In this document: positions 45,305 through 55,558 of the stretch, in pieces
How positions within the stretch are numbered: position 1 is the first letter of the stretch
Layout of the letters: each line of letters begins with the position of its first letter
Assembly (NCBI GenBank): GCA_965207915.1
Contig: OZ242304.1
Span: 1,116,001-1,180,000 of the forward strand
Length of the DNA stretch: 64,000 bases
Reading direction: 5' to 3'
Origin: VXNJ01 sp009840625
Lineage (GTDB): Bacteria; Chloroflexota; UBA11872; VXNJ01
Program-made: the position numbers and the translations under genes
Notes under the pieces: generated by a model
The model's database searches: none
Seen by the model: only the letters and a program-made list of their open reading frames with translations
Told to the model about the DNA's origin: nothing

Positions 45305-46101
45305 GTCGTGCTTCCCGCGGTGGTGGCCGCCTACCTGACCGCCCGGGCCGCGGACGGAGTCAAGCTCTCCACCCTGCGCCAGGCGCGCTCGGCGATCGCC
45401 GCGGCGCACGTGCGCTCCGGACTGGACAATCCAGCCGCCAGCATCGGGGTCAAGACCGTCATGGCCGGCCTGACCCGCCGCCTGGGTATGGCGCAGAAGC
45501 AGGCCGACCCCTTGCGGCACGAGGACACCTGGCGGCGATCCGCGCCACCGCCACTCGCCGCCGCCGCTGGGCCAGCGGGCGCATGGAGCCGCCCGCGGCC
45601 GCCAAGCGGCGCGGGCGGATGGACGTGGCCCTGATCGGCCTGATGCGCGACTGCCTGCTGCGGATCTCGGAAGCCGCTGCGGTGCGGTGGCAGGACATCT
45701 CCTGTCAGCCAGATAAGTCCGGCCGCCTGCTGATCCAGCGCTCCAAGACCGATCCGGCCGGTGGCAACCGGGTCGGCTACATATCGAAGACGACCATGAC
45801 CGCGCTCGAGGCCATCTGGCCGGCCGGCGATGTCCTGCCCAAGACCCTGGTGTTCGGGGTCTCGCGCCAGCAGATTGCCAACCGCATGCGCGCGGCCGCC
45901 CGGGCCGCAGGATTGGCCAACTGGCGGTCCATATCCGGGCACTCGGCGCGGGTGGGCATGGTGGTCGACCTGGTCGGCCGGGGCTACAGCCTGGCTGAAA
46001 TTGCGATCGAGGGACGCTGGAAGGACCCGTCGATGGTGATCCGCTACGGCCGCAGCCAGCTGGCCGGGCGCGGTGTGGTGGCGCGCTACTACGAGACGTA
46101 A
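45305..46101 (+). pseudogene. Tyrosine recombinase, 5'-truncated and frameshifted
   Basis: Two frames together give a phage-integrase-type recombinase. The first (to about 45527) holds the core-binding helices (VVAAYLTARAADGVKLSTLRQARSAIAAAH). Reading then shifts by one frame near 45527-45535, after which the catalytic domain continues (LRISEAAAVRWQDI with the first Arg, SGHSARVGMV with HxxR, and MVIRYGRSQ with the likely Tyr nucleophile). The 5' end is lost at the IS21 boundary. Whether it was once the integrase of the island beside tRNA-Ala cannot be proven. Confidence 0.87.
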
Positions 46102-46497
46102 CGATGTGGCCGTGCGCCAGGCCGGGCATAGGCGGCGGCCCCAGGGATGCCGCCTGGTCCGGCACTAGGGGTACCCAGTAGCCAGCATTGCACAGATTGG
46201 AAGCAAGCGGCCGGACCCTAACCCTAAGATGAATGCAGCCTTCGAAGGTTCCCTTAACCCGACGCGAACGGGAAGGCGCATTGTGCGCCTCCTTGTGGCA
46301 GCGTCGAGGTAGGCGAACTTTCGAAGGTCAGCCACTTCCCGTCGCGAGGGGGCACCGATGCCTAAGCTTGATTTCGCCGCCAAGATGATCCGTGCCGGCG
46401 ACCACTTGGGTATGTCGTGTGACCCCCACCCACGTCTTCCGACTGCACCCAGCCGCCCGGGTAAACGCACGAGCCGCTGAAACCAATCACCGCGCGA
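46102..46497. other. Intergenic, no gene recognised
   Basis: This is about 400 bp before the large secreted-protein gene. A minus-strand frame (46165-46938) mostly mirrors the secreted-protein gene and has no motif. The secreted-protein promoter should be here. Confidence 0.4.
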
Positions 46498-49400
46498 TTG
46501 CGGCACCGCTTTTCGCAGGCCGGCAGACCCGCCGAGCGGACGGTGCTGGCATTCTTGGTGGCGGGGTTGTTCTGGCTGGCGATGGTAAACGTCTGGGTCG
46601 AGGTCAGCCGGGCCCAGGAGAACGATCCGGTGCCGAGCCAGGGCAAGCCCGGGCAGGTCCAGGTCTGCAAATATGATTCCGAACTCGACGGCCTGCTGTG
46701 CGCGGAATGGGTGGACGTCGACACCCTGCCGGTGACCGACGTACCGGAACTGAACTGCGAATGGGGAGTCTACTGGGACGGGAGCCGGTTCCGCTGCCGG
46801 CCGCGCTGCTACTACATCGAGTTCGTGGGGTGGTTCTGCCATCGGGCTCCACCACCTACTTGCCAGTGTGGCCAGGCGCGCTGGGTAAACGACAAGTGGC
46901 AATGCCCGGACCGGCCCGCTAAACCAACCTGCCAGCATGGTGACGCGGGGTGGTCCGCGTCAAGCTGCCAATGGCAGTGCCCGACACCGACGCCAACACC
47001 CACACCCCCGGATCCACCACCACCACCCTGCGAATGCGGCAAGGCGACCAAGGTCAACGGCAAATGGCAATGTCCGGCCCGGCCCGCTGCACCGACGGAC
47101 TGCAAGTATGGAGACCCAACCTGGTCCAACTGCAAATGGCAGTGTCCGCTGCCGCCGCCGCGACCATCCTGCGAATGCGGTAAGGATCCGAAATGGGAGA
47201 ACGGCGCCTGGCAATGCCCGGGCCGACCGGAAAAGCCCCGCTGCCAGTATGGAACCGCGTTCTGGAAGGACTGCAAATGGCAGTGCCCGCTGCCGCCAAC
47301 ACCGACTACCCCGACGCTGAGCGTCACCGCCGGCAATGACATAACCGAAGGCGGCAACGCCACCTTCACGATCACCGCCGGCCCGGCCCCGGCATCGGCC
47401 CTGACCGTAAACATAGCGGTGAGCCAGAGTGGTGACTTCGCCGCGTCGGATGCCCTCGGCTCCAAGACGCTGACGGTCCCCACCGCCGGCAGCGCCAGCT
47501 ACAGCGTGACCACAATAAACGACTCCGTCGACGAGCCCGACGGCTCGATCACCCTGACCCTGAACGCCGGCAGCGGCTACAAGCTCTCCGCCCAGGCCTC
47601 GGCCTCGGTCGATGTGGCCGACAACGACGATCCGCCACCCACACTGGTTGCCCCGACTGGCCTCAAGCTCACTCTCTCCAACAACAACCTGCTGCTCACC
47701 TACGACCGCGACATCAGCGCCAAGCGCCGCTTCCGCTTCGACCTCTACCACTCCACCACCGACCCCGGCGACGTATCCACCAAAAAGATCGCCCTGGACG
47801 ACGACGCCTACCACGTGCGCCGCTTCCTGCGCGAGGAGGTAAGCCACACGGCCACCTTCTCCGACCTCCCCGTCGGCTGGTACTACGCGGTAGGGCGCAC
47901 TTGCCAATCCGACGACCACGACGCGGTCTGCGGCGCATCCCATGCGATCTCATCGGTGGTGCAGATGCGCCATGCGGTCCTTGTCGCACCGGCCCGGACC
48001 GTGCTGGCCGAACCGAACGAGAAAGCCGACGAGCACGACATTGCCTTCAAGCTCGTCTACCCGGGCGGGGCCCCGGCCGGCGGAGCGAAGGTGCAGCTGG
48101 CATTCGACGATCCGGCAGTGCGGGGAACCGACTACAGCTTCCCGGCAACCATTACCCTTGCCGCCGGCGAGAGCGAGAAGACCCTGTCCCTGCGGGTGCT
48201 GAGCGACCAGGTCCTGGAGGCCGACGAGCAATTCAGCATCGCCGTCAAGGGGGTAGACGATCCCAACATGGGTTATTCGGATAAGAAGCACGAGCTGACG
48301 ATCAGCGACCTGGCCGATCCCTTGCTGCTGCCCGACAATGCTCCCAAGCAGCTCGTCTTTACCGCTGCCGGAGACGGCCCGCACCGCCTGCGTCTGCGCC
48401 TGCAGACCTCCTGGGGGCTGCCCGACTCGGGCGGGATTTACACGTTCGCCAGGCGCTCGTTCACGCTGCAGGCGCAGAGCTACCAAGTCGGCGCTTCCGG
48501 TTCGGCGGCCGCGGCCCGTATCTCCGCGCTCCAGACCGTGAACGCCTCGCACGACTCCGACACCTCCGTATACGAACCGGGCGATTCCCGGGTGGTGCCG
48601 GCGGCCGGGAACCTCTCCGGCTACAACGATTTGGGCGACGGCCACCTCTACTGGCGCGAGGGCGCCAGCCACTACGACCACCGCTACCTGGAGGTCGTGC
48701 TGAGGCCCGACGCCACAACCCACGACCGCTACCGGATCACTATTGCCAAGCCCGACTTCGCCATCACCGAACGTCCGCGGCTGACCAAGAGCGCAAGCGG
48801 GAACTACCAGCTGAAACTCGTCCTCCACAACGCCGAGCCCTACAACTCGGGCAGCCGCGACGCCAGCGCGTACATCCAAACCTTCTGCCATCAGCTACCG
48901 GCCATGGTGTCAAAGCCGGCTAAATTGCCGTTCTCCGACCTGCGCGGTGAGGACGCCCACCTGCTGGGAGGACACCAGGAGAAAGAGCTCCGCATCCCGA
49001 TGTCCTGCCCGCGCGGGGCCTACCCGGCAGAAGACAGCGACGTCTTCGCCGTCGCCCAGGTGATCGAAGACCAGCACCAGGGACCCATCCTGTACAGCAC
49101 CGGTTTCGAGGGACCGGACCGGGAGGACACGCTCTGGGCGCCGCGGGACGAGATTGCCGGCGGGCTGGCGCTGGTGACGCCGCAACCCTGCACGCTCAGC
49201 TTCGTGCTGCCCCTGCAAAGAGCCGGACAGGCGTCGGTCCCGGCCGCCTCGACCACTGGCCACTGCGCCGACGAAAACGGCAACGCGCTGTTTGGCCTCT
49301 GGCAGCAGGGCACCAATCTGGCCGAAGGGACCGAACACGCCCAGAACCCGAACAACTACCTGGGCTCGACCGAGCTGCACCCGCTCAAGAGCCCCGAAAA

Positions 49401-51360
49401 CGAACTGCCGTCGGCCCACGCCAAATGCCAGGTGCATACGGTAACAGACAGGCCCGCGTCAGTTGGCAACTGCCGCCGCGGCGACCAGTCGTATGCCACG
49501 ATCACGCGCTCGGCGTCCGAACCCGACGACTACTCGCTGCCCGCGGGCAAGAAGAACCCCTATGTCAGGGTCGAGTCCTACGACATAGCCAGGCCGAAGA
49601 CCCGGAACCGGACCGGTGAGGAGAATCTTGTGATCGGGTACTTTAAGACCGGTAACAGGCCGTTCCAGATCGTGGGCGCGCGTCCGCCGAACCCGGATCC
49701 GAGGGAGAACGAAACCCTGCACAAGGTGGGGGTCACCACCGGCTGGACTGCAGGTGAGATCGCCAGCGGCACCGATAAGACCTGCCCGGGCGGCAAGCTC
49801 GGGAGATTGGACAACGCGCATCCCACCGGGCACCACGAATGCCGGTCCGAGGCCACCTACGTCAGCCTGCCCGGCGACAGCGGCGCGCCGGTGTTCGTGC
49901 GCGTAGCCGGCTCGGCGACCGAGGTCCTGCTGGTGGGGGTGCATTACGGCGGGGAACTGGAGGGCGCGAGCCGCGAGTTCGCCCAGTTCATCCCCATCGA
50001 CCGCGTCTACGCCGAGGCGCTGATCAACGGTTACGACTGGGGCCTTAACTGGCTGCGGCCGCTGCCGCGGCTTGGCGATGATGACATGGAGTCGTTGACC
50101 GTCAACCGCTCCACCGACACGGCAAAGGCCGTATTCGACGATGGGGACTTCAGTCTCAGCCCGGCCATCGTCTACGAGGTCGGCCTCTTCCAGCGGGTAG
50201 GAGGGAACTGGCGCACAAGTCCAATCGCGATCGCCACGATAACCCACGCTGACCCGGTGGCCGAGTTCACCGGCCTGGCGATACCCGACGACAGCAAAGG
50301 CTCCGACTACCGGGCGCAGGTCCGCATGAACGCAAAGCTCGTAACCGGTAACAGGTCCCTGGACGCGCTGAACCACCGCGGCGGCTGGGGTCCTGCGAGC
50401 ACCGTCACGGCGCAGATGATCTCCTACCCGGAGAAGCTGGCGCTAAACGCGCCCGCTGAGCTGAACAAGGGCAAGTCGGGCATGGTCAAGATCTCCGCCA
50501 CCACCCTGGCGCCCGGGTCCGGCTACCGCCTGGAGATCGCCTCGGAGAACCAGAATGCGGCGTTCGACGAAGCCTGCAGCGTGTACGAGATGCGGGTGGA
50601 TCTGCCCGAAGGCGCCAAAAGCTACCGGAAGGCCGTAGAGCTCCACGGCTGCAAGCGCGGACAGCTGCAGGTGAGCGCCGACCTCTCCCGCGATAACCTG
50701 CTGGTTGCGGCCGAATCCGGGTCGGGGGAGGTAAACCAGCCCCTTGAGATGGTCGTGGAGGGGCTGTCCAATCTCCCACGCGGGTCGGTGCGGAAGCTGA
50801 CGGTCAACCTGTCCGGGCTTGAACCCGGTGGCACAAAGTACCTTGCCCTGGTGGCCCTCGGAGGGTCCAGATTCAGGGGCTGTGTAAACCCTGTCGCTCT
50901 GAACACTGTGCCGTCCGATGCCTCCACCTACAAGGCCGAGTTCGATCTACATGCCTGCAGAACCGGTGCCAGCACCCTCAAAGTCTCCTTTTTGCACGAC
51001 GGCAAGGTATTGACCTGGGAAGAGCACCGGTTCCAGGTTCTGGACCAGGTGCTGGCGCTGGGCGATCCGCCGCAACGGGTTACCGCCGGCCAGGAGTTCG
51101 ACCTGGCGACCCAGACCAGGAACCTCGACCCCAAGGCCGCCTACCAACTGCGAGTCAGCACCGACGGCAAGGTCGTCGGCTTCGGCAGCAGCTGCGGGAC
51201 CTCCGCCACGGTGAATATCCCGGCCGGTTCCGGGTCCTTCGACGGGACGCTGAACCTGACGGCCTGCGCGGCCGGGCAGGGAACGGTCAAAGTCGATCTG
51301 GTAAGCGCCGGCAGAACCCTAAAGAGCGCCTCCGGCAGCATCACAGTGGCGGCGGCCTGA
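46498..51360 (+). CDS. Giant secreted protein: Cys-rich repeats, Calx-beta domains, trypsin-like segment
   Basis: This is a 1620-aa protein. A signal segment (VLAFLVAGLFWLAMVNVWVEV, residues about 16-36) is followed by a region of Cys-rich repeats: three units (122-161, 178-217, 225-263) each with CxCGK...W...QCP.RP..P.C.YG...W..C.WQCP, separated by Pro/Thr linkers. A Calx-beta domain spans about 272-378 (ITEGGNATFTITAG to SVDVADND), and a second, more diverged one about 495-610. Around residue 1128, LPGDSGAPVF carries a trypsin-type active-site Ser preceded by VGVTTGWTAGEI, as in the second barrel of S1 proteases. No His/Asp partners were located. Several Ig-like repeats end the protein. The TTG start follows an in-frame stop 12 codons upstream. 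It is a probable surface or secreted adhesin or protease. It has no known orthologue from memory. Confidence 0.7.
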   Translation: MRHRFSQAGRPAERTVLAFLVAGLFWLAMVNVWVEVSRAQENDPVPSQGKPGQVQVCKYDSELDGLLCAEWVDVDTLPVTDVPELNCEWGVYWDGSRFRCRPRCYYIEFVGWFCHRAPPPTCQCGQARWVNDKWQCPDRPAKPTCQHGDAGWSASSCQWQCPTPTPTPTPPDPPPPPCECGKATKVNGKWQCPARPAAPTDCKYGDPTWSNCKWQCPLPPPRPSCECGKDPKWENGAWQCPGRPEKPRCQYGTAFWKDCKWQCPLPPTPTTPTLSVTAGNDITEGGNATFTITAGPAPASALTVNIAVSQSGDFAASDALGSKTLTVPTAGSASYSVTTINDSVDEPDGSITLTLNAGSGYKLSAQASASVDVADNDDPPPTLVAPTGLKLTLSNNNLLLTYDRDISAKRRFRFDLYHSTTDPGDVSTKKIALDDDAYHVRRFLREEVSHTATFSDLPVGWYYAVGRTCQSDDHDAVCGASHAISSVVQMRHAVLVAPARTVLAEPNEKADEHDIAFKLVYPGGAPAGGAKVQLAFDDPAVRGTDYSFPATITLAAGESEKTLSLRVLSDQVLEADEQFSIAVKGVDDPNMGYSDKKHELTISDLADPLLLPDNAPKQLVFTAAGDGPHRLRLRLQTSWGLPDSGGIYTFARRSFTLQAQSYQVGASGSAAAARISALQTVNASHDSDTSVYEPGDSRVVPAAGNLSGYNDLGDGHLYWREGASHYDHRYLEVVLRPDATTHDRYRITIAKPDFAITERPRLTKSASGNYQLKLVLHNAEPYNSGSRDASAYIQTFCHQLPAMVSKPAKLPFSDLRGEDAHLLGGHQEKELRIPMSCPRGAYPAEDSDVFAVAQVIEDQHQGPILYSTGFEGPDREDTLWAPRDEIAGGLALVTPQPCTLSFVLPLQRAGQASVPAASTTGHCADENGNALFGLWQQGTNLAEGTEHAQNPNNYLGSTELHPLKSPENELPSAHAKCQVHTVTDRPASVGNCRRGDQSYATITRSASEPDDYSLPAGKKNPYVRVESYDIARPKTRNRTGEENLVIGYFKTGNRPFQIVGARPPNPDPRENETLHKVGVTTGWTAGEIASGTDKTCPGGKLGRLDNAHPTGHHECRSEATYVSLPGDSGAPVFVRVAGSATEVLLVGVHYGGELEGASREFAQFIPIDRVYAEALINGYDWGLNWLRPLPRLGDDDMESLTVNRSTDTAKAVFDDGDFSLSPAIVYEVGLFQRVGGNWRTSPIAIATITHADPVAEFTGLAIPDDSKGSDYRAQVRMNAKLVTGNRSLDALNHRGGWGPASTVTAQMISYPEKLALNAPAELNKGKSGMVKISATTLAPGSGYRLEIASENQNAAFDEACSVYEMRVDLPEGAKSYRKAVELHGCKRGQLQVSADLSRDNLLVAAESGSGEVNQPLEMVVEGLSNLPRGSVRKLTVNLSGLEPGGTKYLALVALGGSRFRGCVNPVALNTVPSDASTYKAEFDLHACRTGASTLKVSFLHDGKVLTWEEHRFQVLDQVLALGDPPQRVTAGQEFDLATQTRNLDPKAAYQLRVSTDGKVVGFGSSCGTSATVNIPAGSGSFDGTLNLTACAAGQGTVKVDLVSAGRTLKSASGSITVAAA

Positions 51361-51466
51361 TGAGGGCCGGACATGCCACCGCCCCTATCGTCGGGGCAGA
51401 CCATGGCCGCGCGCTTCTTGCAAGTGGCAGTGATCGGATAGATTGTGCAATGACGAGGCTATTGAC

Positions 51467-52711
51467 ATGAACCGCTACCTGTTCGCAAGTCCCGGCCGGC
51501 TTGCCTGGCGCCTCGGCGGACGCGCCTGGGGATCGCCCGCCCTGGCGCGGCTTCGTAACCACCCGCGGACAACGCTGCTTTGCCTGGGCCTGGCGGCCCT
51601 GGCCGCCGCCCTGGTGCTGGGAGCGTCCACCGGCCGGTCCTCCAGCGGGAACTGCTTTGCCGGCGCGCTCTCTAAGGACCCGATCCACTGCCAGGTGCTG
51701 ACCGCGGCCTACGACGAGGGCGTTTTAGACATCGAGGCCATGTACACGGGTCGGAACCTGCTCTACATCTTCATCGCCAACCCCGAGTCGGAGGGGCAGG
51801 CGATCAATGACTACATCTACCAGAAAGCCAAGCAGGCGGTGCAGGCGGACCCGGTCCCCCACTGCTTCACGGAAGAACATCCGGACTGGTGCAACGGAGG
51901 CACTATGGAGCTCCCGTTCTCTGCCAGCGGCCCTCCCCGCGGCGCGCTGCTGCCGGGATCTGAGCAATACGCCAACCTGCGCCTGATCCCGGGTGGCAAA
52001 CAGGCACTGACCGAGCAGCCCGGCTGGGCCTCGTTCAAGCACCTGTGGCCGGCCTCGGATGCGATTCTGGCCGGAGCCGGCGGCGACGGCACCTTCGATC
52101 TCTCCGATGTGGACCTGGTGGTTGACGGGGAGCCAGACTGTTCGAACACCTACCATTCGGGATGCAAGTGGTATCACTTCAATCCCAACCTCGAGATAGT
52201 CGGCGACTGGGGAAACTTCACCAACCCCGAAGCTACGAAGCTCTATGAGGTCAAGGCCGAGCCCGGCAAAGAGCGCGAGCGGATCAAGGCCGTGAAAGCG
52301 GCGTTCGCTCGGAACAGGCCCGATTTAAAACCGGGTGTGAATTGGGCCAAACGGGTATTCGTTCCGGTCAAGTACTCGTACCTGGAGCTCTGGCGCTGGG
52401 CGACGCTGCTGGACCGCTTCGCCCAGTCGCGGAGCAATGACATCGGGGTTGAGCGCGCCGAGGTCGGGGCCAACACTGGTGTCGAACCTTATGAATCGCA
52501 CTACCTCGCAGGGGTTGCACCGGCCGGAAACACGGACAGGCCGAGGGACATGGCCCGGATCCGCACGACGATCGAAATCTGGTCATTCGAGCCGCAGAAG
52601 ACGATCAGGGCACTGCCGCAGCTGCTTTCCCAGCTGGGGATACCCGAGGACGCGGTAGGGGTTGTAGTGGATGGGAACGAGCTGCCCACGGCGCCGGAAA
52701 TTCCGGAGTAG
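51467..52711 (+). CDS. Membrane-anchored extracytoplasmic protein, unknown family
   Basis: This is a 414-aa protein starting at ATG 51467, with one N-terminal helix (TTLLCLGLAALAAALVLGAS, residues about 36-55) and an extracytoplasmic domain rich in Cys pairs (NCFAGALSKDPIHC, HCFTEEHPDWC, CSNTYHSGCKWYHFN). The C-terminal part (SYLELWRWATLLDRFAQSR and IRTTIEIWSFEPQKTI) is well structured but matches no family I know. It follows the giant secreted protein by 106 bp on the same strand and may be co-expressed with it. Confidence 0.6.
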   Translation: MNRYLFASPGRLAWRLGGRAWGSPALARLRNHPRTTLLCLGLAALAAALVLGASTGRSSSGNCFAGALSKDPIHCQVLTAAYDEGVLDIEAMYTGRNLLYIFIANPESEGQAINDYIYQKAKQAVQADPVPHCFTEEHPDWCNGGTMELPFSASGPPRGALLPGSEQYANLRLIPGGKQALTEQPGWASFKHLWPASDAILAGAGGDGTFDLSDVDLVVDGEPDCSNTYHSGCKWYHFNPNLEIVGDWGNFTNPEATKLYEVKAEPGKERERIKAVKAAFARNRPDLKPGVNWAKRVFVPVKYSYLELWRWATLLDRFAQSRSNDIGVERAEVGANTGVEPYESHYLAGVAPAGNTDRPRDMARIRTTIEIWSFEPQKTIRALPQLLSQLGIPEDAVGVVVDGNELPTAPEIPE

Positions 52712-52845
52712 CCCGCCCGGGCCGAATATCACCTAGTTGCTGCGTGACCCCCGCGCATCGAGCAGCTCGTCATTGTGGAGCCTAGGGCGAATTCCAGCGC
52801 ATCCCAATACCAATGGATGTTTTGCCAGTGGGGACGTGGACGAAC

Positions 52846-55558
52846 TCAAAAAGTCGCACGCCCACAGAGGTCATCAAGGGGTTCGGGGATAACTGCTTCG
52901 ATCATCGGCGTGTGTGATTCCGAGACTTCCAGCCACGTGGCTTCTTCACGGTCGAGCGTCCAACCGCCAGGCCCGAAGAAGCCGAGCCAGCAGGTCTCGG
53001 GGTAGTTATAGAGGAACCCCACGTGGTACCTGCCTGCCGGTAAACGATCCCAGAACTCGGCAGTAGAGCTGGTGGATTCGGCTCGACTGGTAGAAGTTCC
53101 GTAGTAGCTTCCGTCGGGCCGGCTCACCACTATACGGACTTCCTCGATTGATTCCCCAACGGCGCTCGTGATCGTGCCGTCGAGCAAGTAAAAGTTGTCA
53201 TCTTCATCATCCGCCGGTTTGTGACACGACGAAGTGACGGACGCGGCACCGAAGACACCCTCGATTACCTCGGCCAATCGCGGGTCGTAACTTTTCAGTT
53301 CGGCGCGGGTGTTGATCGAGTTCTGGGCGCCCCCGTGACCCCATTTGACGTTGAACCATGCTTGCACGCCTTCCGCCCAGTACTCCCCTGGGCTGGTTGC
53401 CGCGTATGTGCGCCTCCACAAACCGGCGTCCATGGCCGCTTGGTATGCCGGCAAGAGCCGGTCCCAGAAGTCTTGGCCGCCCGGGGAGTAAGGCACCCGG
53501 ACCGAGATGGTGTGGGCGAACTCATGGACTAGTACGTCGTATCTACCGCCGTAGGGGTCGTCGTCGTAACACAGGATGTTCTCTTCCGCCGCGACGGCTA
53601 GATTGCCGTTGGCGATGCCGCGGTACCAGTGCAAAGCCGGGCCGGCTTGGCTGAGTTCGGGAACGTCGGTCAGCTGCTCCGACCGGCCGATGATCGCGAT
53701 GCGGGTGTCGGCCATCGCGCCGCGCACGGCGGCGTTGAAGGCCAGCATCTCGTTGGCGATGGCCCCGGCCCTGTAAAGGGCTGCGTCGGGGACGCTGGCC
53801 GAGGACGCGACCGTTAGCCCGTTCACCCGCAGGATCTTCTGGTAAAAGTCCGGAAATCCCTGATCCGGCCCCGTCACCCCCGGCGCCGCCACCCGGATCG
53901 AGCGCTGTGTCAGCTCTCCAAAGCGGGCCTCTATCGCAACCCGGGCACCGATCGGGACCCGCAGCTCGGCTGCAAACGGCGTCGGCCCTGTGCCGCCGGC
54001 CAGACTGACGGCCGGCTGCTTCCCACATTCGTTTGCACCGCCGCCGTTTACCTGGCAGGTCAGCGCCAGCGGCACCGATTCGACGATCGGCAACCCGCCG
54101 CGGCTCTCAAGGCTGCCGCTTATCCGGATGGTCGCGGTCCCGTCCGCGTAGGAGTAGCTCCGCACGCTGACCTGCAGATCCGGTACGAGCGGGCTCTCCG
54201 GCACCGCCACCTGCGCCTGTTGCCGGATCCATTCGCCGAATACCGCCTCGATCTCGACACGACTGCCCAGCGGTACCCGCAGCTCGGCTGCGAACGGCGT
54301 AGGCGCGAAGCCGTCGGCCACCTGAATCGCCGGCTGCGCGCCGCAGCCCAAGACGGCGGCATTGCCAGCCCGGCATTCGAGCGTAAGTGGGACGGGCTCG
54401 AGATACGCCCGGGCACCAAGGTTCCACAGGCTGCCGGTCAGCTCGATGCTGGCGGTCCCGTCGGCATAGTAGCCGGCGACCCGGGCGCGGATGTCGGCGT
54501 GCAGCAGGGTCGGCGGCTGGGCGTCGACCTGTGCCGGCAGCCTGTGGAAGTACTCGCCGACCCAGCCCAGTTTCTGGCCGGGGTCGCCGACAAAGGCGAC
54601 TAGCTCATGCTCGCCGGCCGGCAACGTCAAGCGGGAGCTGATCGTTGTCTCCACCCCGGCCGGTACCTGGGCCTGGCCCAATTCGAGCCAGCAGCCGCCT
54701 TCCAGGGCGTCCTTGCAACGGTACAGGCCGGCAAGGGCGGTCTTCGGTTGCTCTACTCCGGCGATCGCATCGGCAAATACCAGCCCGACCGGTACATTGG
54801 CGGCATGATCGCCGCGGTTCCGGATCCGGACCGATATGTCCACCAAGCCGGACTGGGAAGTGGGCCAGCCGAGCTGGTACGTGCTCGCCGACACCACATC
54901 CAGCGGCGCCAGCTGCGCATCGAAGACGGCACTGACCGCGTTGTTGGACAGATCCTGGTCGTACCCGAACGGGCGCACCCGGAAGGTGACCCGGTGCTCG
55001 CCCTGCGGCAGGTGGGTGCGGATTTGGAACGCCCTTCTCTCGCCCGGATCCAGGCCCCAGAACCGGCCCGTCGGGGCTGCCCGGCCCGAACCCGGAGGCG
55101 AGATCTTGACCCAGTTGCCGGTCACCTCGCCCAAGCGGGAGCGCAGGTCGCCGATGTTCTCCACCATGACCGTAGCCAGCAAGCGGCCGTCTTCGGCTAC
55201 AGAAACCGGCGCCAGCTCGATCGCAAGATCCGGAGCGGGAACATCAAACACCAGCCGGCGGCTCTTGCCGTTAACGCTAAAGACGGCCGTGTGCTGCCCG
55301 CCCTCGACGTCGGCGACCGGCGATATGTGGTGAACCGAACCGGCGACCGGGTCCTCGATCACGTGGATGGTCCTGGGATCCTGGCCATCGATCGCCATCG
55401 TGACCGGTAAGAGGGAGGGACCGAGCTCGCCGCCGGAATTGACTACCGTCACCTCGAACCTGGCGCGACGGTCGTCCCCTTCCCCGGGGAGCTCTGCGAC
55501 CTTGGCGCGTTCGATCGCGTAGTCGTGGGGGCGGGGCGGCTGCGGCGTCGGGCTAGGG
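52846..55558 (-). pseudogene. Main (C-terminal) part of HExxH lipoprotein gene split by IS481
   Basis: After the IS481 the frame continues HPSPTPQPPRPHDYAIERAKV and runs through CARDB/Ig-like modules (residues up to about 650 of the rebuilt protein, including a repeated PTPFAAELRVP...RVxIEAxFGE unit). A metalloprotease-like domain follows with HEFAHTI (HExxH) and the downstream Glu in SPGEYWAEG, a gluzincin layout like the ATLF/M34 type. The last 90 residues form a Cna-B-like beta module. The longer open frame extending to 56061 is the IS481 transposase read out of frame. The gene lacks its own start after the insertion. Confidence 0.85.

Noticed and set aside
53543..55410. Several long open frames opposite or beside the HExxH lipoprotein part
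   Set aside because: Shadows produced by high GC; none has motifs, whereas the minus-strand frame has HExxH and repeated modules.
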